DNA of 64,000 nt from Roseococcus sp. SYP-B2431 (GCF_004336745.1 NZ_SJXD01000022.1:434001-498000), one strand, 5' to 3'. Positions 18,582 through 28,646 are shown, numbered from the stretch's first letter. Numbers and translations: made by a program. Notes: generated by a model from the letters alone, not told the origin.

Positions 18582-19355
18582 TCAGACCTTCCAGACCTGC
18601 TCCGGCCTGGTCCAGAGCGCCGGATCCTTCATCGCGGCCGCGAGGTTCTTCGCCACAGCGTCGATCATCGCCTGCCCCTTCCCGGCCGTCGCCGCGCGCG
18701 GATCGCCCTTCACCCCCGTGCGCGGCGCGCGCTCGGCGAAGCTGTAGAAGCGCGAATAGCCGGCGGGCGATGGCGTGCCGGCATTGCCGCCGGCCGCCTC
18801 CTCGATCTTGTCCTTGCGGACCTGGCCCTCGTCGAGGGCGAGCCACATCGCCGTCTCGCCCTCGCAGGCATGCATGATGCCGGGCTGGGTGGTCAGGGTC
18901 CTGGCGATCTCCGCGGGGGCGACATTCGGCCACGTCGTGGTCACGACCGGCATGCCGAATTCATGCGCGAGCTCGCGCACCGACACGGCCAGCGGATCGA
19001 TGTTGCCGCCATGTCCGTTCACGATGAGCAGCCGCGTGAAGTCCTGGGCCTGCAGGCTGCGGACGATGCAGCGCAAGAGGGCGTGCAGCGTCGCGTGATC
19101 GATGGTGATGGTGCCGCCGAAGGGCAGGTGGTGCTCGGAGAGCCCGGTCCAGAGCGGCGGCAGCACGATGGCGGGGATGTCGGTCGCGAGCTTCGCCGCG
19201 GCCACGCTCAGCGCGTGGGAAATGAAGCTGTCGGTCCAGACCGGCAGATGCGGTCCGTGCTGCTCCAGGCTGCCGATCGGCAGGACGGGCAGCGCGCCCT
19301 TCTCGGCCAGGGCCTTCAGTTCCGGCCCCGTGCAACGTTCCCAGCGGACTTCCAT
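18582..19355 (-). CDS. creatininase-family amidohydrolase
   Basis: 257-residue metal-dependent hydrolase of the creatininase/MftE fold. Metal-binding residues are visible: SLEQHGPHLP (E31, H33), D42, NGHGGN and EGETAMW. The family includes creatinine amidohydrolase and enzymes acting on formamidopyrimidines or peptide precursors; the substrate cannot be told. ATG 19355 is chosen over 19361 because AAGGAG is 7 nt upstream of it but touches the earlier ATG. That Shine-Dalgarno lies in the 3' arm of a perfect hairpin (19357-19387). Confidence 0.87.
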   Translation of the reverse strand: MEVRWERCTGPELKALAEKGALPVLPIGSLEQHGPHLPVWTDSFISHALSVAAAKLATDIPAIVLPPLWTGLSEHHLPFGGTITIDHATLHALLRCIVRSLQAQDFTRLLIVNGHGGNIDPLAVSVRELAHEFGMPVVTTTWPNVAPAEIARTLTTQPGIMHACEGETAMWLALDEGQVRKDKIEEAAGGNAGTPSPAGYSRFYSFAERAPRTGVKGDPRAATAGKGQAMIDAVAKNLAAAMKDPALWTRPEQVWKV

Positions 19356-19356
19356 C

Positions 19357-19387
19357 GGCATGCTCCTTCATATGGGAGGAGCATGCC
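19357..19387 (-). promoter_or_regulatory. inverted repeat that can hide the creatininase ribosome-binding site
   Basis: Perfect 11-bp inverted repeat GGCATGCTCCT / AGGAGCATGCC separated by 9 nt. In the mRNA the 3' arm contains the AGGAG Shine-Dalgarno and ends 1 nt before the start codon, so folding would block ribosome entry. Alternatively the DNA form may be an operator. No sensor domain resembling a known riboswitch is visible. Confidence 0.55.
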
Positions 19388-19444
19388 GGTGTTGGGAATC
19401 AGATCAACTGCTCAGGCTCAAGGTATCGGAGCCACCGCGAAGCT

Positions 19445-19553
19445 TCCGGCCGCAAAGCGGCCGGCGCCGCCCACTCAACCTGCCGGCCTGGCACTCCAGC
19501 GGCGCGGCGAAGGCAAGCGCGCGGAGCGCGCGCCCGCCGTCTGAGGTCAAGAA
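19445..19553 (+). repeat. dispersed intergenic repeat, copy C
   Basis: Full-length copy: hairpin CCGGCCGC/GCGGCCGG, GCGCCGCCC, then GCGGCGCGGCGAAGGCAAGC, a second hairpin CGCGCGGAGCGCGCG and the end CGCCCGCCGTCTGAGGTCAA. It abuts the asd stop codon exactly (asd ends at 19554 on the minus strand) and separates asd from the creatininase gene. Confidence 0.75.
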
Positions 19554-20561
19554 CTAAGCGACCACGCCGATCTTCATCTTCTCGGCGATCTGCACCGCGT
19601 TCAGGGCCGCGCCCTTGAGTAGCTGGTCGCCGCAGAGGAAGAGGTCCAGCCCGCAATCGCCGAAGACGGGATTCGCGCGGATGCGCCCGGCCTCGACATC
19701 GTCCTGGCCCGTGGCCGTGATCGGCATCGGATATTGCTGCGTCGCCGGATCGTCCACGAGCTTGACGCCGGCCGCCCTCGCCAGCACAGCGCGCGCGGCC
19801 TCCGGCGTCACGGGGCGCTTGGTCTCGATCGTCACCGCCTCGCCATGGACGCGGTAGGTCGGGATGCGGATGGCCGTGCAGGAGACCGGCAGATCGGGCA
19901 TGCCCATGATCTTCCGGCTTTCCCAGGCGACCTTCATCTCCTCGCGCGTGTAGCCGTTCGGCTGGAAGGAATCGATCTGCGGGATCACGTTGAAGGCGAG
20001 CGGATGCGCGAAGACCTCGTTCCGGGCCGGCTGGCCCTCGACCAGGACGCGCCGCGTCTCGCGCTCCAGCTCCGCCATGCCCTCGGCGCCGGCGCCGCTC
20101 GCGGCCTGGTAGGTCGAGACGATGACGCGCCTGAGGCCGAATTCCCGCCGCAGCGGCTCGAGCGCGACCACGAGGATCGCCGTCGTGCAGTTCGGGTTGG
20201 CGATGAGGCGGTGGTCGCCGATGGCCTCCGCATTCACCTCCGGCACCACCAGCGGCACGTCGGCCTCCAGGCGGAAGGCCGAGGAATTGTCGACGACGGC
20301 GACCCCCTCGGCGGCCAGCGCGCGAGCATGGGCCTTGGCGAAGTCGCCCGAAACGGCGAGCAGCGCGAGGTCGAGATGGCGGGCCGCCTCGAGGCTATAG
20401 GCCTCGATGATGATCTCGCCGAAGGGCGTCTTGGTTTTCGTGCCGGCGCTGCGCGTCGAGGCGAAGAGCTTGAGCTCCGTCACCGGAAAGCGCCGCCTGG
20501 CGAGCACTTCCACAATTTCCTTACCGACCGCGCCCGTGGCGCCGATCACGCCGACCCGCAT
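19554..20561 (-). CDS. asd: aspartate-semialdehyde dehydrogenase
   Basis: Reduces aspartyl phosphate to aspartate semialdehyde for lysine, threonine and methionine synthesis. 335 residues, normal length. NADP loop GVIGATGAVG at 4-13, catalytic C125 in ANPNCTTA, QAASGAG and a catalytic His in YRVHGEA near 240. The frame is open for 140 further codons upstream, but ATG 20561 starts the Rossmann fold at once and has AAGGG 9 nt before it. Followed directly by dispersed repeat copy C. Confidence 0.95.
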   Translation of the reverse strand: MRVGVIGATGAVGKEIVEVLARRRFPVTELKLFASTRSAGTKTKTPFGEIIIEAYSLEAARHLDLALLAVSGDFAKAHARALAAEGVAVVDNSSAFRLEADVPLVVPEVNAEAIGDHRLIANPNCTTAILVVALEPLRREFGLRRVIVSTYQAASGAGAEGMAELERETRRVLVEGQPARNEVFAHPLAFNVIPQIDSFQPNGYTREEMKVAWESRKIMGMPDLPVSCTAIRIPTYRVHGEAVTIETKRPVTPEAARAVLARAAGVKLVDDPATQQYPMPITATGQDDVEAGRIRANPVFGDCGLDLFLCGDQLLKGAALNAVQIAEKMKIGVVA

Positions 20562-20746
20562 GTGCAGGATCCCTTCGAGTTGAGAAACGGGGTCGTTTAG
20601 CGCGCGGGGCTCCGCGAATCCAATGCCCGCAGCGCGGGGGTGGATGTCGTTTTCCGCTGCCTGGACGGCAGAGGTTCCGGGCGGCGCGGTAACGCGAGCC
20701 CCCGCGCCGCGTTCCCTCAGGCAAGGCCAACCGAAGAGAGGACCAC

Positions 20747-21076
20747 ATGAACGCCACCACCCTCCGGGCCGCCGCGGCCGCCCTCGCCTGTGCCCTGGCG
20801 GCATCGCCGGGCGGCGCCCAGGCGCAGAATGCCGACCGCCAGCCCACGGCCACCCAGCAGGGGGGCAGCTCCTCCGGCGGCACGCCCACCGGCAATGTGC
20901 CGACGACGCCGGGCGTCGCCCCATCGACCTCCCATCCGGGCCAGGCCGGATCGGGGGCTTCGCAGGCCCCCGAACAGGCACCGCAATCGGGCACCGGCAT
21001 GCCCCGGCCCGGAACGCCGCGCGGCAATCCTCCCGGGACGGAACGCAGCGGCCCCGGCGAAGGGCGCGGCCGCTAG
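20747..21076 (+). CDS. small secreted Gly/Pro/Ser-rich protein
   Basis: 109 residues: a signal peptide of about 26 residues (MNATTLRAAAAALACALA, cleavage near AQAQ) and a low-complexity mature part rich in Gly, Pro, Ser, Thr and Gln without cysteine. Start at 20747 is backed by AGAGGA. Predicted disordered and exported; function unknown. Its stop codon overlaps that of the convergent NHL-repeat gene within CTAG. Confidence 0.65.
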   Translation: MNATTLRAAAAALACALAASPGGAQAQNADRQPTATQQGGSSSGGTPTGNVPTTPGVAPSTSHPGQAGSGASQAPEQAPQSGTGMPRPGTPRGNPPGTERSGPGEGRGR

Positions 21077-21909
21077 ATCGGCACCAGCCGGGTCAGCCGC
21101 GAGGGATTCATCTCCGCCAGCAGCACGCTGCCGTCCGGGTGCAGGGCCAGGCCGTGCGCGCCGTTCAGCACTGCCCGGGCGCGGGACAGGAGCGCGCCTT
21201 CGCGGGAGAAGACGGACAGGCGCGGCACCTGGTCCGTCACCCACCAGTTCCCCTCGGCGTCGGAGACGATGTCCATCGGCTTGTGGACGTCGGTGATCTC
21301 GCGCAGGAAGCCGCCCCCGGAGGTGAAGATCTGGACCCGGCTGTTGTCGCGGTCGCAGACCGCGACCTCGCCGGCCAGGTTCATCCAGACCGCGTGCGGC
21401 GTGCAGAACTGGCCGGGGCCACGCCCCGGCTCGCCCCAGCCGCCGTCGGGCGTGCCGTCCGGCCGGAAGCGGTGCACGCGCGAGGCCGCGTAGCCGTCGC
21501 CCACGAAGGCGCTGCCGTCGGGCGCGAAGCAGATGTCGCAGGGGCTGTTGAAGGGCTCGCCGGCCCAATGCCGCTGGCCGAGCGCGCCGAGCTTCAGCCC
21601 GTCGGCGGCGAAGCGGGTGATCTCGTGCGCGTCGCGGTCGACCACATGGATGCTGCCGTCCGGTGCCGCGGCGAGCATGTGGCCGTCCATGACGCCCTCG
21701 CCCCAGAGGTCGAGCCGCATGCCCTCGGCATCGAGCACGGCGACCGTCGGCGCCGGCACGCCGTCGTAGGAATCCGCGCGCAGGAGCACGAAGATCCGTC
21801 CGGCCGCGTCCACCGCCACGTCGCTGACGCGGCCCGGCCCTGCCGGCACGTCGCCCCAGGGCCGTTGGATCCGGTAGCGGCGCGCGCCGAGCGTGACGTG
21901 GAGGAGCAT
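21073..21909 (-). CDS. NHL-repeat beta-propeller protein
   Basis: 278 residues made of repeating strands characteristic of NHL/6-bladed propellers: VSDVAVDAAGRIFVL, AAAPDGSIHVVDRD, DICFAPDGSAFVGDGY, AVWMNLAGEVAVCDRDN, DIVSDAEGNWWVTD and LALHPDGSVLLAEM. Related to peptidylglycine-lyase-like and SMP-30-like propellers from general resemblance only. No signal peptide is seen at ATG 21909, so it is probably cytoplasmic. A longer frame reaches 22056 but adds only basic low-complexity residues. Confidence 0.8.
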   Translation of the reverse strand: MLLHVTLGARRYRIQRPWGDVPAGPGRVSDVAVDAAGRIFVLLRADSYDGVPAPTVAVLDAEGMRLDLWGEGVMDGHMLAAAPDGSIHVVDRDAHEITRFAADGLKLGALGQRHWAGEPFNSPCDICFAPDGSAFVGDGYAASRVHRFRPDGTPDGGWGEPGRGPGQFCTPHAVWMNLAGEVAVCDRDNSRVQIFTSGGGFLREITDVHKPMDIVSDAEGNWWVTDQVPRLSVFSREGALLSRARAVLNGAHGLALHPDGSVLLAEMNPSRLTRLVPI

Positions 21910-22010
21910 GCGGCAAGCTTGCCATGGACGTAGCGACCCGGCCACAGGCCAGATGCTTCTCGAATGTGAACAGAGGCGGCGGCGGCGCGTTACGCCGGAC
22001 CGAGAGGAGA

Positions 22011-22201
22011 ATGCCGATGCCCGCCAAGCGAGTTCTGATCGATACGGGGCCGACAAGCGCTACGTCCGGCGCGACGAGCAGGGCCGCTTCCAGGAGGTGG
22101 AGGATGTCGGCCGGTCCCTGGCCGCCGACCAGCGGCGGAAGGCGAAGACGGCCGCCAGGCTCGGCCAGGGCGACAAGGGCGATCGCGCCCGGAAGAGCTG
22201 A
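22011..22201 (+). pseudogene. small conserved protein gene with apparent frameshift
   Basis: A good Shine-Dalgarno (GAGGAG) precedes ATG 22011/22017, which reads MPMPAKR in one frame, while the convincing coding sequence continues in another: SSDRYGADKRYVRRDEQGRF then DVGRSLAADQRRKAKT to a stop at 22201. From memory this resembles a family of about 60-residue proteins with RYVRRDExGRF and DVGRSL motifs. One missing base near 22030 would join the two halves. It could be a real mutation or a sequencing error; alternatively the second frame is translated from GTG 21893. Function unknown. Confidence 0.5.
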
Positions 22202-22266
22202 CCCGTTCCACGATTCCTGAGCGGCCCCCTCGTGACGGGAGCGCAAGTCCCATAGGCTCGCCCCCG

Positions 22267-23088
22267 ATGGGCGATGCGGCCAAGGATGGGAAAGCTCCCG
22301 CGCGCCACCAGCGCGGGATGGGCGCGGCTTCGCTGGAAGTGACGGCGCGAGGCCTGGCGCGGCTGCATCAGGCGGCGCCGCTGCGCATCCTCTTTCCGGC
22401 GCCCGATCCGGGCCAGCCCCTGGAGGCCGTGCTGGTGAACGTCGCCGGCGGGCTGGCGGGCGGCGACGTGCTGGAGGCGCGGGTGACCTTGCGCGAGGGC
22501 GCGCGGGCGCTGGTGACCACGCCCGCGGCGGAGAAGGTCTATCGCAGCCTGGGCGAGGACTCCCGCATCACCCTGCGGATCAAGGTCGCGGAAGGCGCCG
22601 CGCTGGAATACCTGCCGCAGGAGGCCATCCTCTTCGACGAGGCACGCCTGCGCCGGTCCATGGACGCCCAGGTCGCGGCGGGCGGCACGCTGCTGGCGGC
22701 GGAATCCGTCGTGCTCGGCCGCATCGCGCGTGGCGAGGCCTGGCGGAGCGGCGCCCTTCACGATTCCTGGCGGCTGCGGCAGGGCGGGCGCCTCGTCTGG
22801 GCGGATGCGCTGGCGCTCGAAGCGGCCCGGCGGGATGCGCCCTTCGGCCTCGACGGCGCCGATTCGCTCGGGACGATCCTGCTGCTCGCGGAAGACGCCG
22901 CGCGCCATCGCGAGCTCGCGCGCGAGCTGACACAGGGCGCCGCGAGCCTGGTGCGCCCCGGCCTGCTGCTCCTGCGCTTCCTCGGCACGGCCGGCGGCGT
23001 GCGTGGCGCCATGGCCACGGCGATCATGGAGATGCGTGCGGCGGCGCTGGGCCGGCCACGCTCCCTGCCAAGACTGTGGACGTGCTGA
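22267..23088 (+). CDS. ureD: urease accessory protein UreD
   Basis: UreD/UreH scaffold of 273 residues that binds apo-urease and, with UreF and UreG, delivers nickel. Typical stretches: VNVAGGLAGGD near 60, TPAAEKVYRS near 85, LEYLPQEAILFDEA near 115. First gene of ureDABCEFG. An internal ATG at residue 18 is an alternative start; ATG 22267 lacks a strong Shine-Dalgarno. Confidence 0.93.
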   Translation: MGDAAKDGKAPARHQRGMGAASLEVTARGLARLHQAAPLRILFPAPDPGQPLEAVLVNVAGGLAGGDVLEARVTLREGARALVTTPAAEKVYRSLGEDSRITLRIKVAEGAALEYLPQEAILFDEARLRRSMDAQVAAGGTLLAAESVVLGRIARGEAWRSGALHDSWRLRQGGRLVWADALALEAARRDAPFGLDGADSLGTILLLAEDAARHRELARELTQGAASLVRPGLLLLRFLGTAGGVRGAMATAIMEMRAAALGRPRSLPRLWTC

Positions 23089-23112
23089 GGTGCCCCGCGC
23101 CATGATGCTGCA

Positions 23113-23415
23113 ATGCAACTGACGCCCCGCGAGAAAGACAAGCTGCTCATCGCCATGGCCGCGCAGGTGGCGCGGCGGCGGCTGGAGCGCGGCGTGAAGC
23201 TGAACCATCCCGAGGCCATCGCGCTCATCAGCGACTTCGTGGTGGAGGGCGCGCGGGACGGCCGCAGCGTGGCCGAGCTCATGGCGGCCGGCGGCGAGGT
23301 CGTCTCGCGGGCCCAGGTCATGGAGGGCGTGGCCGAGATGATCCACGACATCCAGGTCGAGGCCACCTTCCCGGACGGCACCAAGCTCGTCACCGTCCAC
23401 AACCCGATCCGATAG
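23113..23415 (+). CDS. ureA: urease gamma subunit
   Basis: 100 residues, the normal gamma length. It starts [17 protein letters not shown] and contains [19 protein letters not shown] and [18 protein letters not shown], all family-typical. Structural subunit of cytoplasmic urease, separate from beta as in most proteobacteria. 24 nt after ureD and 9 nt before ureB. Confidence 0.97.
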   Translation: MQLTPREKDKLLIAMAAQVARRRLERGVKLNHPEAIALISDFVVEGARDGRSVAELMAAGGEVVSRAQVMEGVAEMIHDIQVEATFPDGTKLVTVHNPIR

Positions 23416-23424
23416 GGCAGCCAG

Positions 23425-23730
23425 ATGATCCCCGGCGAAGTCGTCTGCGCCCCTGGCGAGATCGAGCTGAACGCGGGCCAGCCCGTGACGGAGCTGGAGG
23501 TCGCGAACACGGGCGACCGGCCGATCCAGGTCGGCAGCCACTACCACTTCTTCGAGACCAATGCCGCGCTGTCCTTCGACCGCGAGGCGGCGCGGGGCCA
23601 GCGGCTCGACATCGCGGCCGGCACGGCGGTGCGGTTCGAGCCGGGGCAGATGCGGACGGTGAAGCTGATCCCGCTGCTGGGCCGCCGCGTGGTGCACGGC
23701 TTCCGCGGCCTCATCGAGGGCGAGCTTTGA
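23425..23730 (+). CDS. ureB: urease beta subunit
   Basis: 101 residues: [16 protein letters not shown] at the start, [17 protein letters not shown] in the middle, and [13 protein letters not shown] at the end, all hallmarks of UreB. The stop TGA at 23728-23730 overlaps the ATG of a micro-ORF (TGATG), which in turn overlaps ureC, so translation could pass through three coupled frames. Confidence 0.97.
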   Translation: MIPGEVVCAPGEIELNAGQPVTELEVANTGDRPIQVGSHYHFFETNAALSFDREAARGQRLDIAAGTAVRFEPGQMRTVKLIPLLGRRVVHGFRGLIEGEL

Positions 23731-23905
23731 TGCGCGGCCTGCTGATCGCCTTCGGGCTTCGCCCTCAGTCGGCAGGACGCGGTGATTCGCTGCGCGGCCT
23801 GCTGATCGCCTTCGGGCTTCGCCCTCAGTCGGCAGGACGCGGTGATTCGCTGCGCGGCCTGCTGATCGCCTTCGGGCTTCGCCCTCAGTCGGCAGGACGC
23901 GTCTG

Positions 23906-23906
<1 letters not shown>
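23730..23906 (+). CDS. coupled micro-ORF of three 20-residue repeats between ureB and ureC
   Basis: 58-codon frame that opens with an ATG overlapping the ureB stop and closes with a TGA overlapping the ureC ATG (TGATG at both ends). It encodes nearly three copies of [20 protein letters not shown], because a 60-bp unit is repeated in phase. Each unit has a hydrophobic half (GLLIAFGL) and a polar basic half. There is no Shine-Dalgarno of its own; coupling from ureB would supply ribosomes. I know of no standard urease component matching it. It may be a real peptide or merely a translatable spacer that keeps ribosomes moving to ureC. Confidence 0.55.
23731..23901 (+). repeat. 60-bp tandem repeat, 2.85 copies
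   Basis: Units at 23731-23790, 23791-23850 and a 51-bp partial at 23851-23901, identical as far as they go. Each begins TGCGCGGCCTGCTGATCGCC and ends GGTGATTCGC. The unit length is a multiple of three, so copy number can change without breaking the micro-ORF frame. Perfect identity suggests recent expansion or active homogenisation. An assembly artefact should be excluded. Confidence 0.95.
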
Positions 23907-25615
<1,709 letters not shown>

Positions 25616-25627
25616 GCGGAGGTTCCC

Positions 25628-26194
25628 ATGCACGACACCCTCCCACGCGCCACGAAGGTGCTCCCCGCCGGCAGCTTCACCGCCGATGCCGAGGTCATGC
25701 TCGACTTCGACGACCGCTTCCGCCGCCGCAAGCGCTACGAGACGGCCGGGGGCATTCCCTTCGTGCTCGACCTTGCCGAGGCGCAGGTGCTGCGCGACGG
25801 CGACGGGCTGCTGCTCGACGACGGCCGCGCCGTGCTGGTCCGCGCGGCGGAGGAGACGCTGGTGGAGGTCCGCGCCAGCAGCGCCTCGCATCTCGTCCGC
25901 CTTGCCTGGCATATCGGCAACCGGCATTTGCCGGCGGAGCTCCAGGCCGACCGGATCCTGATCCGCGAGGATCACGTGATCGAGGCCATGCTGCGCGGCC
26001 TCGGCGCGACGGTGACCAAGGTCCGCGCGCCCTTCAATCCCGAGGGCGGCGCCTATGGCGAGCACAACCGCAGCTCGCACCAGCATTTCCGCGAGCATGG
26101 CCACGATCACGGGCACGGGCACGGGCACGGGCACGGCCACGATCACAGCCATGATCATGGGCATGGACACGGGCATCATCACCCTGGTGACTGA
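25628..26194 (+). CDS. ureE: urease accessory nickel-binding protein UreE
   Basis: 188 residues: N-terminal peptide-binding domain with LDFDDRFRRRKRYET and a metal-binding domain with AWHIGNRHLPAE, then a C-terminal tail of about 30 residues in which His alternates with Gly/Asp (GHGHGHGHGHDHSHDH), a nickel store. The tail is encoded by short GGGCAC-type DNA repeats that could expand or contract. 12 nt after ureC, with GGAGG before the ATG. Confidence 0.96.
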   Translation: MHDTLPRATKVLPAGSFTADAEVMLDFDDRFRRRKRYETAGGIPFVLDLAEAQVLRDGDGLLLDDGRAVLVRAAEETLVEVRASSASHLVRLAWHIGNRHLPAELQADRILIREDHVIEAMLRGLGATVTKVRAPFNPEGGAYGEHNRSSHQHFREHGHDHGHGHGHGHGHDHSHDHGHGHGHHHPGD

Positions 26195-26858
26195 CGACGA
26201 TCTCTTCCGCCTGATGGCCTGGACCTCGCCCGCCTATCCGGTGGGAGGCTTCAGCTACAGCCACGGGATCGAGATGGCGGTGGAGGAAGGACGCATCCCC
26301 GACCGGCACGCGCTCCTCCGCTACATCGAGGCGGTGCTGCGCCATGGCGCCGGCCATGTGGATTCCGTTCTCTTCGCCCAGGCGCATCGCGCGCCGGATG
26401 ACGCGGCGCTCGACGACATCGCCGAGCTTGCCGCCGCCTGGCGCGGCACGGCCGAGACGGCGCTCGAATCCACCCAGCAGGGCGGCAGCTTCGCGAGCGT
26501 GACCGCCGCCACCTGGCCCGATGCGCGCTTCGCCGGCTTCGCGAAGCGCCATCGGGGGCGGCTCGCGCATGCGGTGGCCTTCGGCGCGGCGGCGGGGATG
26601 GCCGGGATGCCGTTGCGCCCTTCGTTGCTCGCCTATCTGCAGGGCTTCTGCGCGAATCTCGTCAGCGCCGGCGTGCGGCTGGTCCCGCTCGGCCAGACCG
26701 ACGGGCAGAATGCGACGGCCGCGCTTTTGCCCATCGTCGCGGAATGCGCGACCATCGCGGAAAGCGCATCCCTCGACGACATCGGCACCGCGGTGCCGCT
26801 GCTCGACATGCTCTCCATGCGCCACGAAACCCAGTACACGAGGCTGTTCCGCTCATGA
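26163..26858 (+). CDS. ureF: urease accessory protein UreF
   Basis: UreF, which with UreD and UreG forms the nickel-insertion complex. The core begins [26 protein letters not shown] and continues with a largely helical domain to [11 protein letters not shown]. The true start is uncertain: in-frame ATGs at 26151, 26157 and 26163 and GTG at 26187 all overlap the ureE His-tail, and none has a clear Shine-Dalgarno. About 224-235 residues, the expected length. Stop overlaps ureG as ATGA. Confidence 0.93.
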   Translation: MDTGIITLVTDDDLFRLMAWTSPAYPVGGFSYSHGIEMAVEEGRIPDRHALLRYIEAVLRHGAGHVDSVLFAQAHRAPDDAALDDIAELAAAWRGTAETALESTQQGGSFASVTAATWPDARFAGFAKRHRGRLAHAVAFGAAAGMAGMPLRPSLLAYLQGFCANLVSAGVRLVPLGQTDGQNATAALLPIVAECATIAESASLDDIGTAVPLLDMLSMRHETQYTRLFRS

Positions 26859-27490
26859 GCACAGGTCCCTTCCGCGTCGGCGTCGGCGGCCCTGTCGGTT
26901 CCGGAAAGACGGCGCTGGTGGAGCGGCTGTGCAAGCTGCTCCGCCGCACGCACGACATCGCCGCCATCACCAACGACATCTACACCAAGGAGGATGCCGA
27001 GTTCCTCACCCGCGCCGGCGCGCTGGAGCCCGAGCGCATCATGGGCGTGGAGACCGGCGGCTGCCCGCACACCGCCATCCGCGAGGACGCCTCCATCAAC
27101 CTCGCCGCCGTGGAGGAGATGGCGGAGCGCTTCCCGAACCTCGAGGTGCTCTTCATCGAGAGTGGCGGCGACAATCTCGCCGCCACCTTCAGCCCCGAGC
27201 TGGCGGACCTGACGATCTACGTCATCGACGTCTCGGCCGGCGACAAGATCCCGCGCAAGGGCGGGCCCGGCATCACGCGCTCGGACATGCTGGCGATCAA
27301 CAAGATCGACCTCGCGCCGCTGGTGGGCGCTGATCTCTCCGTCATGGACCGCGACGCAAGGCGCATGCGCGGCGTGCGGCCTTTCATCTTCTCGAATCTG
27401 AAGGTGGATCTCGGCGTGGCCGAGATCGCCGACTTCATCCTGGAGCAGGGTGGGCTGGCCTCACGGGAAGCGCGGCTCGCGGTGGCCTGA
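26855..27490 (+). CDS. ureG: urease accessory GTPase UreG
   Basis: 211-residue SIMIBI-class GTPase powering nickel insertion. P-loop GPVGSGKT at 12-19, [13 protein letters not shown], metal-binding CPH in [30 protein letters not shown], and guanine-specificity [11 protein letters not shown] 26855 overlaps the ureF stop. Last gene of the operon; an IS1595-family element has inserted 17 bp after its stop codon. Confidence 0.97.
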   Translation: MSTGPFRVGVGGPVGSGKTALVERLCKLLRRTHDIAAITNDIYTKEDAEFLTRAGALEPERIMGVETGGCPHTAIREDASINLAAVEEMAERFPNLEVLFIESGGDNLAATFSPELADLTIYVIDVSAGDKIPRKGGPGITRSDMLAINKIDLAPLVGADLSVMDRDARRMRGVRPFIFSNLKVDLGVAEIADFILEQGGLASREARLAVA

Positions 27491-27507
27491 AGTCATAGGA
27501 TCCAGGG

Positions 27508-27516
27508 ATTTGTAAT
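27508..27516 (+). repeat. 9-bp target-site duplication, left copy
   Basis: ATTTGTAAT directly before the left inverted terminus; the identical 9 bp follows the right terminus at 31392-31400. IS1595-family elements usually duplicate 8 bp, so one outer base may be fortuitous. Removing the element and one copy restores a palindrome (CCAGGGATT, TGT, AATCCCTGG). Confidence 0.85.
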
Positions 27517-27541
27517 GGCGATTATGCACTTCCCAAACACG
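27517..27541 (+). repeat. left terminal inverted repeat of the IS1595-family element
   Basis: Reads GGCGATTATGCA, then CTTCC, then CAAACACG; the complement of the right end reads GGCGATTATGCA, TTTGA, CAAACACG. 22 of 25 positions match. Confidence 0.88.
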
Positions 27542-27636
27542 GCGTTCTGAGGGGGTGAAGCCCACTGGTGGTCTGGTGGCTCAGATCGGCTCCGATTCGC
27601 TCAAATTGCCGATTCATTTGAGTCACTTAGAATTTC

Positions 27637-27664
27637 TTGCATAACCTGCTGATTCTGCTATATT
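27637..27664 (+). promoter_or_regulatory. candidate sigma-70 promoter of the cargo methyltransferase
   Basis: TTGCAT at 27637-27642 and TATATT at 27659-27664 with a 16-nt spacer, in an AT-rich stretch. The expected transcription start falls at or beside the ATG at 27671, and there is no Shine-Dalgarno, so the mRNA is probably leaderless. Confidence 0.6.
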
Positions 27665-27670
27665 TTTCTT

Positions 27671-28273
27671 ATGGATGCGACCTATAACCTCAACGGCGGG
27701 CTCAAGCCGACCCTCAAGCGGTTCGCTGACCTCAACGGTCCGGACTTCTTCCCGACGCCAGCATGGGCCACCTATGCCCTGATTGATAACGAGGCGTTTA
27801 AGGGCGAGATTTGGGAAAGCGCCTGCGGCAATGGCGCGATGTCGAAAGTCCTAGAGCAGACCGGGCAGCCGGTGGTCAGCTCGGACTTGTTCGACCGAGG
27901 CTACGGGACGCCTGGACAAGATTTTCTGGCGCCGACGCGGAGCACTGCGAACGTAGTGACCAACCCCCCCTACAACGCGGCAGAGGGGTTCGTGCATGCC
28001 GGCCTGAAATCCGCGCAGAAGAAGGTTGCTTTGCTGCTGCGCCTAGCCTTCCTTGAAGGAGCCAATCGGCAGCGCACGATTTTCACTGATGCGGCGCCTT
28101 CTAGGGTTTGGGTGTTCAGCGAGCGGATCACGTTCTACCCGGCCGGAGCGGTTCAGCAGGGCTCCGGCACCACAGCCTACGCGTGGTTTGTATGGGACAA
28201 GGACGCCCCCGGCAGGACCGAGATGAAGTGGCTCAAACCCGGCTACAAGGCGCGCTATTCGTCTGGCACCTGA
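27671..28273 (+). CDS. small N6-adenine-type DNA methyltransferase (IS cargo)
   Basis: 200 residues. SAM-binding motif I region IWESACGNGAMSKVL (about 47-61), an acidic SSDLFDRG (motif II-like, about 70-77) and catalytic NPPY at 98-101 in the order of phage-type adenine methyltransferases. There is no obvious target-recognition domain and no restriction endonuclease beside it, so it is an orphan, perhaps protecting the element or its excision intermediates. Its 3' end overlaps the convergent 105-residue gene by 19 bp. Confidence 0.8.
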   Translation: MDATYNLNGGLKPTLKRFADLNGPDFFPTPAWATYALIDNEAFKGEIWESACGNGAMSKVLEQTGQPVVSSDLFDRGYGTPGQDFLAPTRSTANVVTNPPYNAAEGFVHAGLKSAQKKVALLLRLAFLEGANRQRTIFTDAAPSRVWVFSERITFYPAGAVQQGSGTTAYAWFVWDKDAPGRTEMKWLKPGYKARYSSGT

Positions 28274-28572
28274 GCCAAGAATGCCCGACCAGCGTCCGTG
28301 ATCGTGATGGTCTCGTTTCCTGGCGAATGGACCGCATAGCCCTTATTAAACATACTGGTGCTCGATGCCTTGTGCGACACGAGGTTCCGCACCTTCTGAC
28401 TGAAATATGTATCGTGCCTGCCGTCCAGGATATCGGCATCCTGCCCGTCAGGGGCGAATTCGTCGGCCAGGACTGCGATCAATTCGGTGGTTGTGATCAT
28501 CCCTCCCGGCCTGGATGCGGCGGCGCGTAAAGCCGGGATGATCAGGTCTCTTTCACGTATTCTGCCGGCCAT
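28255..28572 (-). CDS. small hypothetical protein, probable winged helix (IS cargo)
   Basis: 105 residues with a predicted helix-turn-helix-like pattern: RDLIIPALRAAASRPGGMI, TTTELIAVLADEF, FSQKVRNLVSHK and a beta-hairpin around HSPGNETITITDAGRAFL. The form resembles the N-terminal winged-helix module of Mrr-type proteins, but that is only an impression. AAGGGG precedes ATG 28572 at a good distance. Could be a regulator of the cargo or a DNA-binding partner of the methyltransferase. Confidence 0.65.
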   Translation of the reverse strand: MAGRIRERDLIIPALRAAASRPGGMITTTELIAVLADEFAPDGQDADILDGRHDTYFSQKVRNLVSHKASSTSMFNKGYAVHSPGNETITITDAGRAFLAQVPDE

Positions 28573-28646
28573 GTGACGTTCCCCTTGTTATGAGGGGGCA
28601 CGCTCGCATACCGCAGCCAAACTGTGATCTACGTAGAATCCCGCGG

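Noticed and set aside
23731-23901. 60-bp repeats as a CRISPR array
   Set aside because: Units are contiguous with no spacers, have no cas genes nearby and lie in frame between ureB and ureC.
26095-26190. GGGCAC-type short repeats as a regulatory repeat
   Set aside because: They encode the His-rich tail of UreE, which is normal for the protein.
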